Source: Mesorhizobium onobrychidis (GTDB taxonomy: Bacteria > Pseudomonadota > Alphaproteobacteria > Rhizobiales > Rhizobiaceae). Taken from it: a stretch of DNA of 64,000 nucleotides. The notes beneath the pieces were generated by a model. That model was not told the DNA's origin. It searched no databases and saw only the letters and a program-made list of their open reading frames with translations. The translations under genes and the position numbers were made by a program. Below are positions 54,553 to 64,000 of the stretch, piece after piece. Every line of letters starts with the position of its first letter. The first letter of the stretch is position 1. The stretch lies in NCBI RefSeq assembly GCF_024707545.1, contig NZ_CP062229.1:3391501-3455500 (forward strand). Direction: 5' to 3'.

Positions 54553-55581
54553 ATGATGAATGTCGTCCTGGTCGGCTGCGGAGCGATGAGCAAGCACTGG
54601 CTCGATGCGGCGAGGCAGATCGACGGGTTGGCTATTGTCGGCCTTGTCGACCTCGACGCCGACAGGGCGAAGGTAAGGGCGCGCCAATACGAGCTTGCCG
54701 GCGCCATTGTCGGAACCAATCTTGACGCCGTGCTCGACCAGACCAAACCCGACGCAGTGTTCGACGTCGTGGTTCCGGTGGCCCGGCGCGAGGTTGCGCT
54801 CTCCGCGTTTGCCCATCATTGCCACCTCCTGACGGAGAAGCCGCTGGCTGACAGCCCGGAGAACGCGCGCGCCATCGTCGAGGCTGCCCGACGCGCCAAG
54901 CGCGTGCACGCCGTCGTCCAGAACCGCCGCTATGTCGCCAACGTCAGGCGCATCAGGCGTTTTCTCGATTCCGGCGCCATCGGTGCGCCAACCAGCATCC
55001 ACGCCGAATTCTTCGTCGCGCCGCATTTCGGCGGGTTTCGCGAGGAGATGCGCCATGTCCTGCTGCTCGACATGGCGATCCATACCTTCGACGCCGCCCG
55101 CTACATGGTCGGCGCAGCACCGGCCAGCGTCTACTGCCAAGAATGGGAGCCGGTCAATTCCTGGTACCGGCAGGGATCGTCGGCCACCGCAATCTTCGAG
55201 CTCGGCGGCGGCAAGCTGTTCACCTATTCCGGCTCCTGGTGCGCCGACGGGTTCCGCACCAGTTGGGAGAGCACATGGCGCATCGTCGCCGAGCACGGCA
55301 GCCTGGTCTGGGACGGTGAGGATGGGCTGAGGGCGGAAGTCGCGCGGCCTATCCGTGAAGGCCTGTTCGATCGCACAGAGCCGCTTGCCGTGCCGCCGCT
55401 CGATCCGAGAGACCGCATCGGCGGCCATCTCGGCATCATCCAGGATTTTGTGCGCGCCGTCGAAACTGGCAGCGAGCCGGAGACGCGCGGCGCCGACAAC
55501 ATCAAGAGCCTGGCCATGGTCTTTGCCGCGATCGAAAGCGCCGAAACCGGGCGCCGGGTCGCGATCGCACAGGAAGGGTGA
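54553..55581 (+). CDS. Gfo/Idh/MocA-family oxidoreductase
   Basis: 342 residues from ATG 54553, six bases after GAGGAG. NAD(P)-binding Rossmann start VVLVGCGAMSKHW, the EKP motif in LLTEKPLAD that binds cofactor and substrate, and a C-terminal alpha/beta domain. Family members oxidise sugars, inositols or related polyols. It opens the operon with an isomerase-like gene and an ABC importer; the actual sugar is unknown. Its stop overlaps a GTG before the next gene. Confidence 0.92.
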   Translation: MMNVVLVGCGAMSKHWLDAARQIDGLAIVGLVDLDADRAKVRARQYELAGAIVGTNLDAVLDQTKPDAVFDVVVPVARREVALSAFAHHCHLLTEKPLADSPENARAIVEAARRAKRVHAVVQNRRYVANVRRIRRFLDSGAIGAPTSIHAEFFVAPHFGGFREEMRHVLLLDMAIHTFDAARYMVGAAPASVYCQEWEPVNSWYRQGSSATAIFELGGGKLFTYSGSWCADGFRTSWESTWRIVAEHGSLVWDGEDGLRAEVARPIREGLFDRTEPLAVPPLDPRDRIGGHLGIIQDFVRAVETGSEPETRGADNIKSLAMVFAAIESAETGRRVAIAQEG

Positions 55582-55583
55582 CG

Positions 55584-56489
55584 ATGCCAAACCCGCTTCT
55601 CGACATCAGGATCGGCACCATGGTGCGGGCCAATCTCGATGACCCGGCCGCCTATATCAAGGCGATCCTGCCGCTCGGCTTCGAGAGCATCCAGCCCTTC
55701 TTCTGGCAGACGCTGGGCGGCAAGGACCTTCCGCGCCTTGCCGGCCAGATCCGTGAGGCGATCGGCGAAACCGATGTCGTCGTCTCCTCGATCGGCGTGT
55801 TCGGCAATCCGCTGGAGAGCGGCGATGTCGATCGCGGCGTGCTTCACGCCTGGGAAACGGCCATCGACCATGCGCATCTGTTCGGCACCTCGATGGTCAG
55901 CGGCTTCACCGGCCGCATCCGCGGCAAGCCGCTGCCCGACAGCCTGCCGCGCTTCCGCGAGGTCTGGGGACCACTGGCCCGGCGCGCCGCCGACAAGGGC
56001 GTGCGCATCGCCTTCGAGAATTGCGCGATGGACGGCAACTGGGCTGATGGAGACTGGAACATCGCCCACAATCCGGACGCCTGGGAGCTGATGTTCAACG
56101 AATTGCCGGACGACAATCTCGGCCTGGAATGGGAGCCCTGCCACCAGCTCGTCTACCTGATCGATCCAATCCCGCAGATCCGCAAATGGGCGCCGCGCAT
56201 CTTCCATGTCCACGGCAAGGACGCGACGGTGCGCTGGGACGTGATCCGCGAGCATGGCGTGTTCGGCCGGCTGCCGTTCGTGCAAATGCGCACGCCTGGC
56301 TTCGGCGACAGCGACTGGACGAGAGTGATCGGCGAGTTGCGGCTGGCCGGCTACAATGGCGCCATCGACATCGAAGGCTGGCACGACCCGGTCTATCGCG
56401 GCGACCTCGAGATTACAGGGCAGGTGCGGGCGCTGGACTATCTCAAGCAATGCCGGGGAGGTGCGACGTATCTGCCGAACCCGGCGTGA
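55584..56489 (+). CDS. Sugar phosphate isomerase/epimerase-like TIM-barrel protein
   Basis: 301 residues, ATG 55584 with AGGAAGG about seven bases upstream and overlapping the end of the previous gene region. AP endonuclease-2/xylose isomerase-like barrel: VRIAFENCAMDG and NLGLEWEPCHQLVY hold the metal-binding Glu, FHVHGKDATV the His and Lys, and DIEGWHDP the last Glu. Family members (IolE, IolI-like and others) isomerise or dehydrate sugars and inositols. Confidence 0.9.
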   Translation: MPNPLLDIRIGTMVRANLDDPAAYIKAILPLGFESIQPFFWQTLGGKDLPRLAGQIREAIGETDVVVSSIGVFGNPLESGDVDRGVLHAWETAIDHAHLFGTSMVSGFTGRIRGKPLPDSLPRFREVWGPLARRAADKGVRIAFENCAMDGNWADGDWNIAHNPDAWELMFNELPDDNLGLEWEPCHQLVYLIDPIPQIRKWAPRIFHVHGKDATVRWDVIREHGVFGRLPFVQMRTPGFGDSDWTRVIGELRLAGYNGAIDIEGWHDPVYRGDLEITGQVRALDYLKQCRGGATYLPNPA

Positions 56490-56592
56490 GGATGGCCGGC
56501 GCGAGGAGCCGGCCAGCGAAGCATTGCGGCGAGAAGCCGAAGCATTCGTCGAAAACCCCTCGGCTTGCGAGGGAACAAAGGGAGGAACGTGC

Positions 56593-57606
56593 ATGAGCAT
56601 CACGACGAGAAGGACAGTTCTGCGCTCGACCGTCCTGGCGGCCGCCACGGCGCTCGCCGCCGCAATCTCCACCTTGCCTGCCCAGGCGCTCGATGCCCAG
56701 TGGTGCAAGGACGTCCACATCCGCTTCTTCGTCGGCGGCGCCGAGGGCGACGCCTTCGGCACCATCGTCTACAATGGCGCCAAGCAGGCCGAGGCCGATC
56801 TTGGGCCAAAGGTCGACTACATCTTTTCCCAGTGGGATGTCGAGAAGATGGTGCAGCAATTGCGCGAGGCCGTCGCGGTCAAGCCCGGCGGCATCGCCAT
56901 GATGGGCCACCCGGGCGATGCTTCGATCATGCCGCTGGCCGAACAGGCGCACAAGGACGGCATCAGGATGATGTACCAGAACGTGCCGGTGCCGAAGGTC
57001 ACGGCAGCGTTCGGCGGCGGCTATGTCGGCGCCCAGCAGGAGCAGCAGGGCCGCGCGCTCGGCGCCGAGGCGTTCAAGCTGGCCGGGCTCAAGGCCGGCG
57101 ACAAGGCGATCATGATCGGCCCGTTCGAGAACGAGAACCGCGGCGCGCGCGAGCGCGGCACGGTCGCCGCCCTGAAAGAGGCGGGCGTCGAGGTCATCCA
57201 GCTCTCCTCGCCGCCGAGCGGCGAATGGGCTTCCGACCCCAATCTGGCCATTCCGGTGATTACCGCGGCACTCCTCAACAATCCCGACGTCAAGGCGGTT
57301 GGCTATCCCGGCGGACAGATGCTGGGCAACGTCCCGACTTACATGCAGGCGGCGGGCAGGAAGGCGGGCGATATCTTCAATTTCGGCTTCGACACCAGCC
57401 CGCAGATCGTCGAGGGCTTCAAGGGCGGCTGGGTCCAGCTGACGGCCGACCAGCAGCCGTTCCTGCAGGGTTATCTGCCGATCCTCAGCCTCTGCCAGCA
57501 GGTTGTGCTGGGCCTCGCGCCGATAAATGTCGACACCGGCGCCGGCTTCGTCACGCCTGAGAATTACGAGATCGTCGCCGAGCTCGCCAAGCAGGCGCTG
57601 CGCTGA
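56593..57606 (+). CDS. Sugar ABC transporter substrate-binding protein
   Basis: 337 residues, GGAGGAAC before ATG 56593. Signal peptide with RRTVLRSTVLAAATALAAAISTLPAQA (it has an RR pair and could use Tat). The mature part is a RbsB-like type I periplasmic-binding fold: FFVGGAEGDAFGTIVYNGAKQAEADLG and VDYIFSQWDVEKMVQQLREAVAVKPGGIAMMGHPGD. Ligand: probably a monosaccharide or polyol. A hairpin follows before the ATPase gene, which usually keeps such binding proteins in excess. Confidence 0.93.
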   Translation: MSITTRRTVLRSTVLAAATALAAAISTLPAQALDAQWCKDVHIRFFVGGAEGDAFGTIVYNGAKQAEADLGPKVDYIFSQWDVEKMVQQLREAVAVKPGGIAMMGHPGDASIMPLAEQAHKDGIRMMYQNVPVPKVTAAFGGGYVGAQQEQQGRALGAEAFKLAGLKAGDKAIMIGPFENENRGARERGTVAALKEAGVEVIQLSSPPSGEWASDPNLAIPVITAALLNNPDVKAVGYPGGQMLGNVPTYMQAAGRKAGDIFNFGFDTSPQIVEGFKGGWVQLTADQQPFLQGYLPILSLCQQVVLGLAPINVDTGAGFVTPENYEIVAELAKQALR

Positions 57607-57621
57607 CTTTTTAACACCGCA

Positions 57622-57647
57622 TGCCGGTCGGACAAGCCCGACCGGCA
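57622..57647 (+). terminator. Hairpin between binding protein and ATPase genes
   Basis: Perfect 10-base arms TGCCGGTCGG and CCGACCGGCA with a 6-base loop, 15 bases after the binding-protein stop. No T-run. Likely limits read-through or protects the upstream mRNA, so that the binding protein is made in excess. Confidence 0.65.
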
Positions 57648-57670
57648 GCCGGAACCAAGCGAGGATCGCC

Positions 57671-58464
<794 letters not shown>

Positions 58465-58468
<4 letters not shown>

Positions 58469-59517
58469 GCAAGACAATGGAGCCCGATCTGCACGAGCCG
58501 TCCGCCGGCATCTCCCGTCCCGGCAATCCGCGGAAAGAGTGGAAACACCCATCCGATCACTGGATGCGCGGCTTCATCCTCGACAACCGCGCCGCACTCG
58601 GCACGCTTGCCGTGTTCGTGGTCATGATGACAGTGTTCATGATCGCCAACCCAATCGTCTTCACCACCTGGTATCTCTACAGTTCCGTGCTCACCACGCT
58701 GCCGGTAGCGCTGTTCGTGGTGGTGCCGCTGGTCTTCGTCGTCACCTGCGGCGAGATCGACCTGTCGTTTCCGGCGACGATGGGTTTTGCCTCATGGGTG
58801 TTCGCGCTGGTCGTGCAGGCCGGCTACGATCCGTTCCTCGGCATCGTCGCCGCCATTGCGACGGGCACGTTGCTCGGCTTCCTGGTCGGATCGCTGGTCG
58901 TCTATGGCGGGCTGTCGTCGCTAATCGCCACGCTCGGCATGAACTTCCTGCTGCGCGGCCTGATCCAGATCATCAACGAAGGCAAGTCGACCGCGCTGAC
59001 CAGCCTCGCCGACAGCTGGGCCTACAAGATCTTCTCCAGCCAGCTCTACGGCATCCCGGTGCAGATATTCTGGGCGATCGGCTTCGTCGTTCTGTCGGCG
59101 CTGCTCTACAACAGGCATCGGTTCGGCGCGCAGGTGAAGGTGGTCGGCGACAATCCCGACAGCGCCCAGCAGATGGGCATCGACGTCAAGCGCGTGCGGG
59201 TGAAAGTGTTCGTCTTCGTCGGCATCGGGGCGGCGATCGCCGGCACGTTCTCGGTGATGATCAACTTCACCTGGTGGCCGACGGCTGGCGACGGCTATTT
59301 GCTGCCGGTGCTGGCATCGGTGTTCGTTGGCGGCACGCCGACCTGGGGCGGCATCGGCACCGTCGTCGGCGGCGCGATCGGCGCCGTCACGGTGTCGTTC
59401 ATCCAGACCGGCGTCGTTGCGGCGGGCCTGAGCGGCTTCTACGTCCAGTTCTTCAACGGGCTGATCATCATCCTGTCGTTGCTCGGCCACAAATGGAACC
59501 AGGCGCGGTATCGGTGA
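58465..59517 (+). CDS. Sugar ABC transporter permease
   Basis: 350 residues with about eight to ten membrane segments and a 40-residue hydrophilic N-terminus. RbsC/BPD_transp_2 type: VTCGEIDLSFPATMGFASWV and GLSSLIATLGMNFLLRGLIQIINEGK, then GDNPDSAQQMGIDVKRVRVKVFVFVG, the usual cytoplasmic loop. Last gene of the operon, convergent with the helicase gene 16 bases away. A 6-bp stem (GTGAGC at 59514-59519, GCTCAC at 59532-59537) spans the two stops and may end both transcripts weakly. Confidence 0.93.
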
Positions 59518-59533
59518 GCGGAGGGGCGGATGC

Positions 59534-62236
59534 TCACACCCCGGTGACAAACCCGTCCAGCACGCGTTTCTGGCCGGCCTTGTCGAAATCGATGGTCAGC
59601 TTGTTGCCGTCGATGGCCGCAATGTTGCCGTTGCCGAATTTCTGGTGGAAGACTCGGTCGCCGACATTGAAGGGGGATGGCGTGTCGGCAACGGATTTGG
59701 CGACCAGTTCGCCGTCGATGGTGCGGCCTTTGATCGAGGTGCGGCCGGCGCCATAGCCGCTGTCGGTCTCGCCGTAGCCAATGCGCTCGACCTGGTGGCC
59801 GGAACGCGAGCCCCAGTTGCGGTCGGTCGCCTCGGTGCGGTTCTGTTGCGCGCGCTGCCAGCCCGGCGTCGCATAGGTGCTGGAGAAGGCACCGGATTTC
59901 TCGGTGCCGCCAACATTGTCGAAGCGCGAAGCGCCGTAAGGATTCTGCCTTCCTGCGCCTTGGCCGCCCCGTCCGGAGGCGAAAGACCCGCCGCCATAGG
60001 CATTGCCGTAGCCGCCATAGGAGTTGCCGCTCTCAGCGACCTCGACATGGGCCTCCGGCAGTTCATCAAGGAAGCGCGACGGGATGGTCGATTGCCACAG
60101 GCCGTGGATACGGCGGTTGGAGACGAACCACAAATGCAGGTTCTTCTTGGCGCGGGTCAGGCCGACATAGGCCAACCGCCGTTCTTCCTCCAGCCCGGAG
60201 CGGCCGCCCTCGTCGAGCGCGCGCTGGTGTGGAAAAAGACCTTCCTCCCAACCAGGGAGAAAAACGGTCTCGAATTCCAGGCCCTTGGCCGAATGCAGCG
60301 TCATGATGTTGACGGCGTCGAGCTCGGCGTTCTGCTCGGCGTCCATCACCAACGCGACATGTTCGAGGAACGAGCGCAGCGATTCGTACTCCTCCATGGA
60401 GCGGATCAGTTCTTTGAGGTTTTCCAGCCGGCCGGGAGCTTCCGCCGAGCGGTCGTTCTTCCACATGTCGGTGTAGCCGCTCTCTTCCAGGATGGTCTCG
60501 GCGAGCTCGGTGTGCGGCGTGGTCTCCAGCGCCTTCTGCCAGCGCTCGAAATTGGCGGCGACTTCGCGCAATGCTGCGCGCGGCTTCGGCTTCAGTTCGT
60601 CGCTCTCGGCGAGTTTTTCCGCAGCCTCCAGCATCGGAATGCGGAGCGTCCTGGCGGTGTCGTGGATCTGGCGGATGGTGGCTTCGCCCAGCCCGCGCTT
60701 CGGCACGTTGACGATGCGCTCGAAGGCGAGATCGTCGGCACCTTGGGCAACGACGCGGAAGAAGGCCAGCGCATCGCGGATTTCGAGGCGCTCGTAGAAG
60801 CGCGGGCCGCCGATGACGCGATAGTTGAGGCCGAGCGTGACGAAACGATCCTCGAATTCGCGCATCTGGAAGGAGGCGCGGACGAGAATGGCCATATCGT
60901 TGAGATTGTGCTTCTGCCGCTGGTAGGCTTCGATGGTTTCGCCAACGGCGCGGGCCTCTTCCTCGGAATCCCAGGCGGCATGGACATGCACCTTCTCGTC
61001 GTCCTCGGCGACTTTTTCGGTGAACAGCGTCTTGCCGAAGCGGCCTTCATTGTGGGCGATGAGGTGGGAGGCGGTGCCGAGGATGTGCGCGGTGGAGCGG
61101 TAGTTGCGCTCCAGCCGGATGATCGCGGCGCCGGGGAAATCCTTGTCGAAGCGCAGGATGTTGTCGACCTCGGCCCCGCGCCAGCCATAGATGGATTGAT
61201 CGTCGTCGCCGACGCAGCAAATGTTTACGGTGGACCTAGCTCGGCCTTCGGATGAGGAGCGCCCAATCTCCCCCCTAGAGGGGGAGATGTCGCCGGAGGC
61301 GACAGAGGGGGGCGCTGTCCCTCCAGCCTGTCGGCGCGAGGCACCCCCCTCTGTCCTGCCGGACATCTCCCCCTCAAGGGGGGAGATCGGCTTGGCGTCC
61401 GGCCGCTGGGCCAGCAGGCGCAGCCACATGTATTGGGCGGTGTTGGTGTCCTGGTACTCGTCGACGAGAATGTATTTGAAGCGCTTGTGGTACTCCTTCA
61501 GCACGTCCGGATTGTCGCGGAAGATGCGGATCGGGTGGCACAGGAGGTCGCCGAAGTCGCAGGCGTTCAGCGTCTTCAGCCGCTCCTGATAGGCCTTGTA
61601 GAGCTCGCGGCCCTTGCCGTTGGCGAAGGCGCGGGCGTCGCCCTCGGCAATGTCGGCGGGGCCAAGCCCCTTGTTCTTCCAGCCGTCGATCATCTGGGCG
61701 AACTGCTTGGCCGGCCAGCGCTTGTCGTCCAGCCCTTCGGCCTGGATGAGCTGCTTGATCAGGCGCACGACGTCGTCGGTGTCGAGAATGGTGAAGTCGG
61801 ATTTGAGCCCGGCAAGCTCGGCGTGGCGGCGCAGCAGCTTCACTCCAATCGAGTGGAAGGTGCCGAGCCACGGCATGCCTTCGACATTGCCGTCGCCGAT
61901 CAGCAGGCCAATGCGCTGCTTCATTTCGCGCGCGGCCTTGTTGGTGAAGGTGACGGCGAGGATCTGCGACGGGAAGGCTCTCTTCGTGGCGAGGATGTGA
62001 GCGATGCGGGTGGTCAAGACACGCGTCTTGCCGGTGCCGGCGCCGGCCAGCACCAGAACCGGACCCTCGGTGGTTTCCACCGCCAGCCGCTGTTCGGGGT
62101 TGAGCCCGTTCAGATAGTCGGGCGCATTGGTGTGGCCGCTGCGGGCAGCCATGGCGCGCGCGGCAATGCCGGACGGGGCCGTGGGCCGCGCATTCGGTTC
62201 GTCAAAAAAGGGCATGTCTTCCGAAAAGCCGGACAT
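59534..62236 (-). CDS. UvrD/PcrA-like superfamily 1 DNA helicase
   Basis: 900 residues from ATG 62236 (the frame extends to 62296; other starts are possible). Walker A AGAGTGKT at 64-71, QILAVTFTNKAAREMKQR, motif II DEYQDTN, motif III VGDDDQSIYGWRGA, motif IV FPGAAIIRLERNYRS, motif V VNIMTLHSAKGLEFETVFLPG and motif VI RRLAYVGLTRAKKNL. 3'-5' unwinding in nucleotide excision or replication repair is expected. Residues about 284-324, between motifs II and III, are an in-frame palindromic repeat. The C-terminal tail ends in a Tudor-like KVxHxxFGxG-type segment (GDRVFHQKFGNGNIAAIDGNK), as in PcrA. Confidence 0.95.
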   Translation of the reverse strand: MSGFSEDMPFFDEPNARPTAPSGIAARAMAARSGHTNAPDYLNGLNPEQRLAVETTEGPVLVLAGAGTGKTRVLTTRIAHILATKRAFPSQILAVTFTNKAAREMKQRIGLLIGDGNVEGMPWLGTFHSIGVKLLRRHAELAGLKSDFTILDTDDVVRLIKQLIQAEGLDDKRWPAKQFAQMIDGWKNKGLGPADIAEGDARAFANGKGRELYKAYQERLKTLNACDFGDLLCHPIRIFRDNPDVLKEYHKRFKYILVDEYQDTNTAQYMWLRLLAQRPDAKPISPLEGEMSGRTEGGASRRQAGGTAPPSVASGDISPSRGEIGRSSSEGRARSTVNICCVGDDDQSIYGWRGAEVDNILRFDKDFPGAAIIRLERNYRSTAHILGTASHLIAHNEGRFGKTLFTEKVAEDDEKVHVHAAWDSEEEARAVGETIEAYQRQKHNLNDMAILVRASFQMREFEDRFVTLGLNYRVIGGPRFYERLEIRDALAFFRVVAQGADDLAFERIVNVPKRGLGEATIRQIHDTARTLRIPMLEAAEKLAESDELKPKPRAALREVAANFERWQKALETTPHTELAETILEESGYTDMWKNDRSAEAPGRLENLKELIRSMEEYESLRSFLEHVALVMDAEQNAELDAVNIMTLHSAKGLEFETVFLPGWEEGLFPHQRALDEGGRSGLEEERRLAYVGLTRAKKNLHLWFVSNRRIHGLWQSTIPSRFLDELPEAHVEVAESGNSYGGYGNAYGGGSFASGRGGQGAGRQNPYGASRFDNVGGTEKSGAFSSTYATPGWQRAQQNRTEATDRNWGSRSGHQVERIGYGETDSGYGAGRTSIKGRTIDGELVAKSVADTPSPFNVGDRVFHQKFGNGNIAAIDGNKLTIDFDKAGQKRVLDGFVTGV
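61266..61387. repeat. Palindromic repeat element, in frame inside the helicase gene
   Basis: About 122 bp with complementary ends (ATCTCCCCCCTAGAGGGGGA and GACATCTCCCCCTCAAGGGG-type). On the coding strand it reads SPLEGEMSGRTEGG...ISPSRGEIG without a stop, almost the same peptide as the copy at 9419-9570. Confidence 0.88.
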
Positions 62237-62455
62237 TGTCCCCGAATGTAGTGATTCGGCAGCGAAAGGCCAGAAGTGTCTCCGTTTTGTTCTCAATCCA
62301 GGCGGGGGAGTTACAAATCCGGTAGAACACCACCTATAGCGCCAGCCTGCTTGACAGCCATGCCGGGCCGGAGAAAGTTGTGCTCGGGGCAGGAACGCAA
62401 TGCCGGGTTGCCCATTGACGCGTGCGAAGCGCGCACCAGTCGAAGGAGCATCGTT

Positions 62456-64000
62456 TTGGCTGTCGTCATCACCTCCCTCATCCTTTTCCTCATCGGCCTG
62501 GTACTCGGCGGCGGCGGCATCTGGTTAGCTTCGCTAGGCGGCAGTTGGTATTACATCATTGCCGGCATAGCCTTCCTCGTCGCTGCCTGGCTGCTCTACA
62601 GGCGCAAATCCATGGCGCTGTGGCTGTACGCGGCGATCGTCATCGGCACGCTTTGCTGGGCGGTCTGGGAAACCGGCTTCGACTGGTGGGAGCTCGGTCC
62701 GCGCGGCGGCATTATCGTGCTTATCGCGTTGTGGCTGCTGACACCGTGGGCGCGGGGCGGGCTCACCGGTCCCGATGGACGCGCGCCGCTGATCCTCGCC
62801 GTGCTGGCGTCGATCGGCGTCGCCGGCTATTCGATGACGACCGATCCAAAGGATATTGCCGGCGAACTCAACACCGACAAGGTGACGCCGACCGCCGATC
62901 TCGGCGGCAACGTGCCAGGCGGCGAATGGCACTATTACGGTCGCACGACGTACGGCCAGCGCTATTCGCCGCTCGACCAGATCACCCCCGAAAACGTTGC
63001 CAATTTGCAGCCGGCCTGGACCTATCGCACCGGCGATGTGAAAGGGCCCGACGACGTCAGTGAGACGACCTATCAGGTGACGCCGTTGAAGGTTGCCGAC
63101 ACGCTCTACATCTGCACGCCGCACAATTTCGCCATCGCTATCGACGCCGCGACCGGCAAGGAGAAATGGCGCTTCGATCCCAAGGTCAAGCTGGACAAGG
63201 ACCGCCAGCACCAGACCTGCCGCGGCGTGTCCTATTATGCCGATGCCAAGATCGCCGCCGGCCAGCCTTGTGCGGCACGCATCTATCTGCCGACATCCGA
63301 CGCTCGGCTGATCGCGCTCGACGCCGCGAATGGCCAGGTCTGTCCCACATTTGCCGAAGGCGGCACGCTGAACCTGCTCGCCAACATGCCATATCCGAAG
63401 CCGGGCTATTATTATTCGACTTCGGCGCCGCTGATCGTCGCCAACAAGATCATCGTCGGCGGCGCGGTCAACGATAATTATTCAACGCAGGAGCCGTCCG
63501 GCGTCATCCGCGCCTTCGACGTCGACACCGGCGCCCTGATTTGGAACTGGGATTCCGGCAATCCGGACCAGACGACGCCACTGGCGCCGGGTCAGACCTA
63601 TACCCACAACTCGCCCAACATGTGGTCGACGGCGAGCGCCGACGAGAAGCTCGGCTTGCTCTATGTGCCGCTCGGCAATCAGACGCCCGACCAGCTCGGC
63701 ATGGGACGCAGCGCCAATGTCGAGAAATTCTCCTCCTCGATCACCGCGCTCGACCTCAACACCGGCCAATTGCGCTGGGTGCGGCAGACCGTGCATCATG
63801 ATCTGTGGGACATGGACGTGCCGGCGCAGCCGACGCTGGTCGACATCACCACGGCCGGCGGCGTCGTGCCGGCGCTGGTCGGGCCGACCAAGCAGGGCGA
63901 CCTCTATGTACTCGACCGGCGCAGCGGCGAGCCGATCGTCCCGGTCAACGAAGTGCCGGCGCCGGGCGGCGCGATCGAGGGCGACCACACCTCGCCGACG
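62456..64000 (+). CDS. gcd: Membrane-bound PQQ-dependent glucose dehydrogenase, 5' part
   Basis: 515 residues visible; the gene continues past the window (family length near 800). TTG start with AAGGAG at 62443-62448, seven bases upstream. Four to five N-terminal membrane helices (SLILFLIGLVLGGGGIWLA, YYIIAGIAFLVAAWLLY, ALWLYAAIVIGTLCWAVW, IIVLIALWLLTPW, LILAVLASIGVAGY), then the periplasmic propeller: GGEWHYYGRTTYGQRYSPLDQITPENV, QHQTCRGVSYY and HHDLWDMDVPAQPTLVD, typical of Gcd. Oxidises glucose to gluconolactone, passing electrons to ubiquinone; needs PQQ. Quinate/shikimate dehydrogenases share the fold. Confidence 0.92.
   Translation, partial: MAVVITSLILFLIGLVLGGGGIWLASLGGSWYYIIAGIAFLVAAWLLYRRKSMALWLYAAIVIGTLCWAVWETGFDWWELGPRGGIIVLIALWLLTPWARGGLTGPDGRAPLILAVLASIGVAGYSMTTDPKDIAGELNTDKVTPTADLGGNVPGGEWHYYGRTTYGQRYSPLDQITPENVANLQPAWTYRTGDVKGPDDVSETTYQVTPLKVADTLYICTPHNFAIAIDAATGKEKWRFDPKVKLDKDRQHQTCRGVSYYADAKIAAGQPCAARIYLPTSDARLIALDAANGQVCPTFAEGGTLNLLANMPYPKPGYYYSTSAPLIVANKIIVGGAVNDNYSTQEPSGVIRAFDVDTGALIWNWDSGNPDQTTPLAPGQTYTHNSPNMWSTASADEKLGLLYVPLGNQTPDQLGMGRSANVEKFSSSITALDLNTGQLRWVRQTVHHDLWDMDVPAQPTLVDITTAGGVVPALVGPTKQGDLYVLDRRSGEPIVPVNEVPAPGGAIEGDHTSPT

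Noticed and set aside
59645..61255. Long plus-strand open frame (536 codons) opposite the helicase gene
   Set aside because: Antisense shadow of a gene with all helicase motifs; no start signal and no recognisable family.

Overview
The window looks like chromosomal DNA of a high-GC alphaproteobacterium of the Rhizobiales, most probably Mesorhizobium or a close relative in the Phyllobacteriaceae. The assignment rests on the gene order of the division and cell wall (dcw) cluster, the betaine-lipid genes btaAB, rhizobial-type palindromic repeats (some inserted in frame inside proteins, giving the SPLEGEM-like peptide), and frequent GTG/TTG starts. It is inference from sequence recognition; no database search was run.

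Left arm (1-8.2 kb): the 3' part of a beta-lactamase-fold serine hydrolase and a small unknown gene. Then comes a patch of about 4.7 kb that looks acquired: a complete IS630-family element, a Tat-exported M14-type metallohydrolase and a membrane alpha/beta-hydrolase. A truncated btaB copy lies on its left and the intact btaA-btaB pair on its right. A Pho box stands just upstream of btaA, so this lipid-remodelling operon is probably induced by phosphate starvation. 8.2-12.1 kb is one large hydantoinase/5-oxoprolinase-type gene that carries two in-frame palindromic repeats.

12.1-17.7 kb: a small lipoprotein, a TerB/J-domain protein overlapping an AmpD-like amidase, a lytic transglycosylase, the RNase P RNA gene (rnpB), a parD antitoxin with a palindromic operator followed by a frameshifted parE toxin, and a PLP-dependent trans-sulfuration-type enzyme.

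18.1-43.3 kb: the dcw cluster in the order mraZ-rsmH-ftsL-ftsI-murE-murF-mraY-murD-ftsW-murG-murC-murB-ddl-ftsQ-ftsA-ftsZ, then lpxC, bamD, recN and ligA. Many adjacent genes overlap by ATGA or TAATG, showing translational coupling. The largest break, about 300 bp, lies between murB and ddl. Together these genes make lipid II, build the divisome, and supply lipid A synthesis, outer-membrane assembly and DNA repair/replication functions.

43.3-53.3 kb: housekeeping and unknown genes. They include a DUF2461 protein, the azlCD exporter, aminopeptidase P, a DUF1127 protein, prmA, a Sco1-like copper chaperone, a CreA-like protein, a hexapeptide acetyltransferase, an iron-permease-like protein, a short-chain dehydrogenase, a TMEM175-like channel and a MATE remnant.

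53.3-59.5 kb: a sugar-utilisation locus. A LacI-family regulator faces an operon of a Gfo/Idh/MocA oxidoreductase, a sugar isomerase/epimerase-like protein and a three-gene ABC importer; two AAACGTTT operators lie in the divergent gap. 59.5-64 kb: a UvrD/PcrA-like helicase with another in-frame palindromic repeat, and the 5' part of a membrane-bound PQQ glucose dehydrogenase that runs off the window. No CRISPR array, prophage or clearly new multi-gene system was seen.
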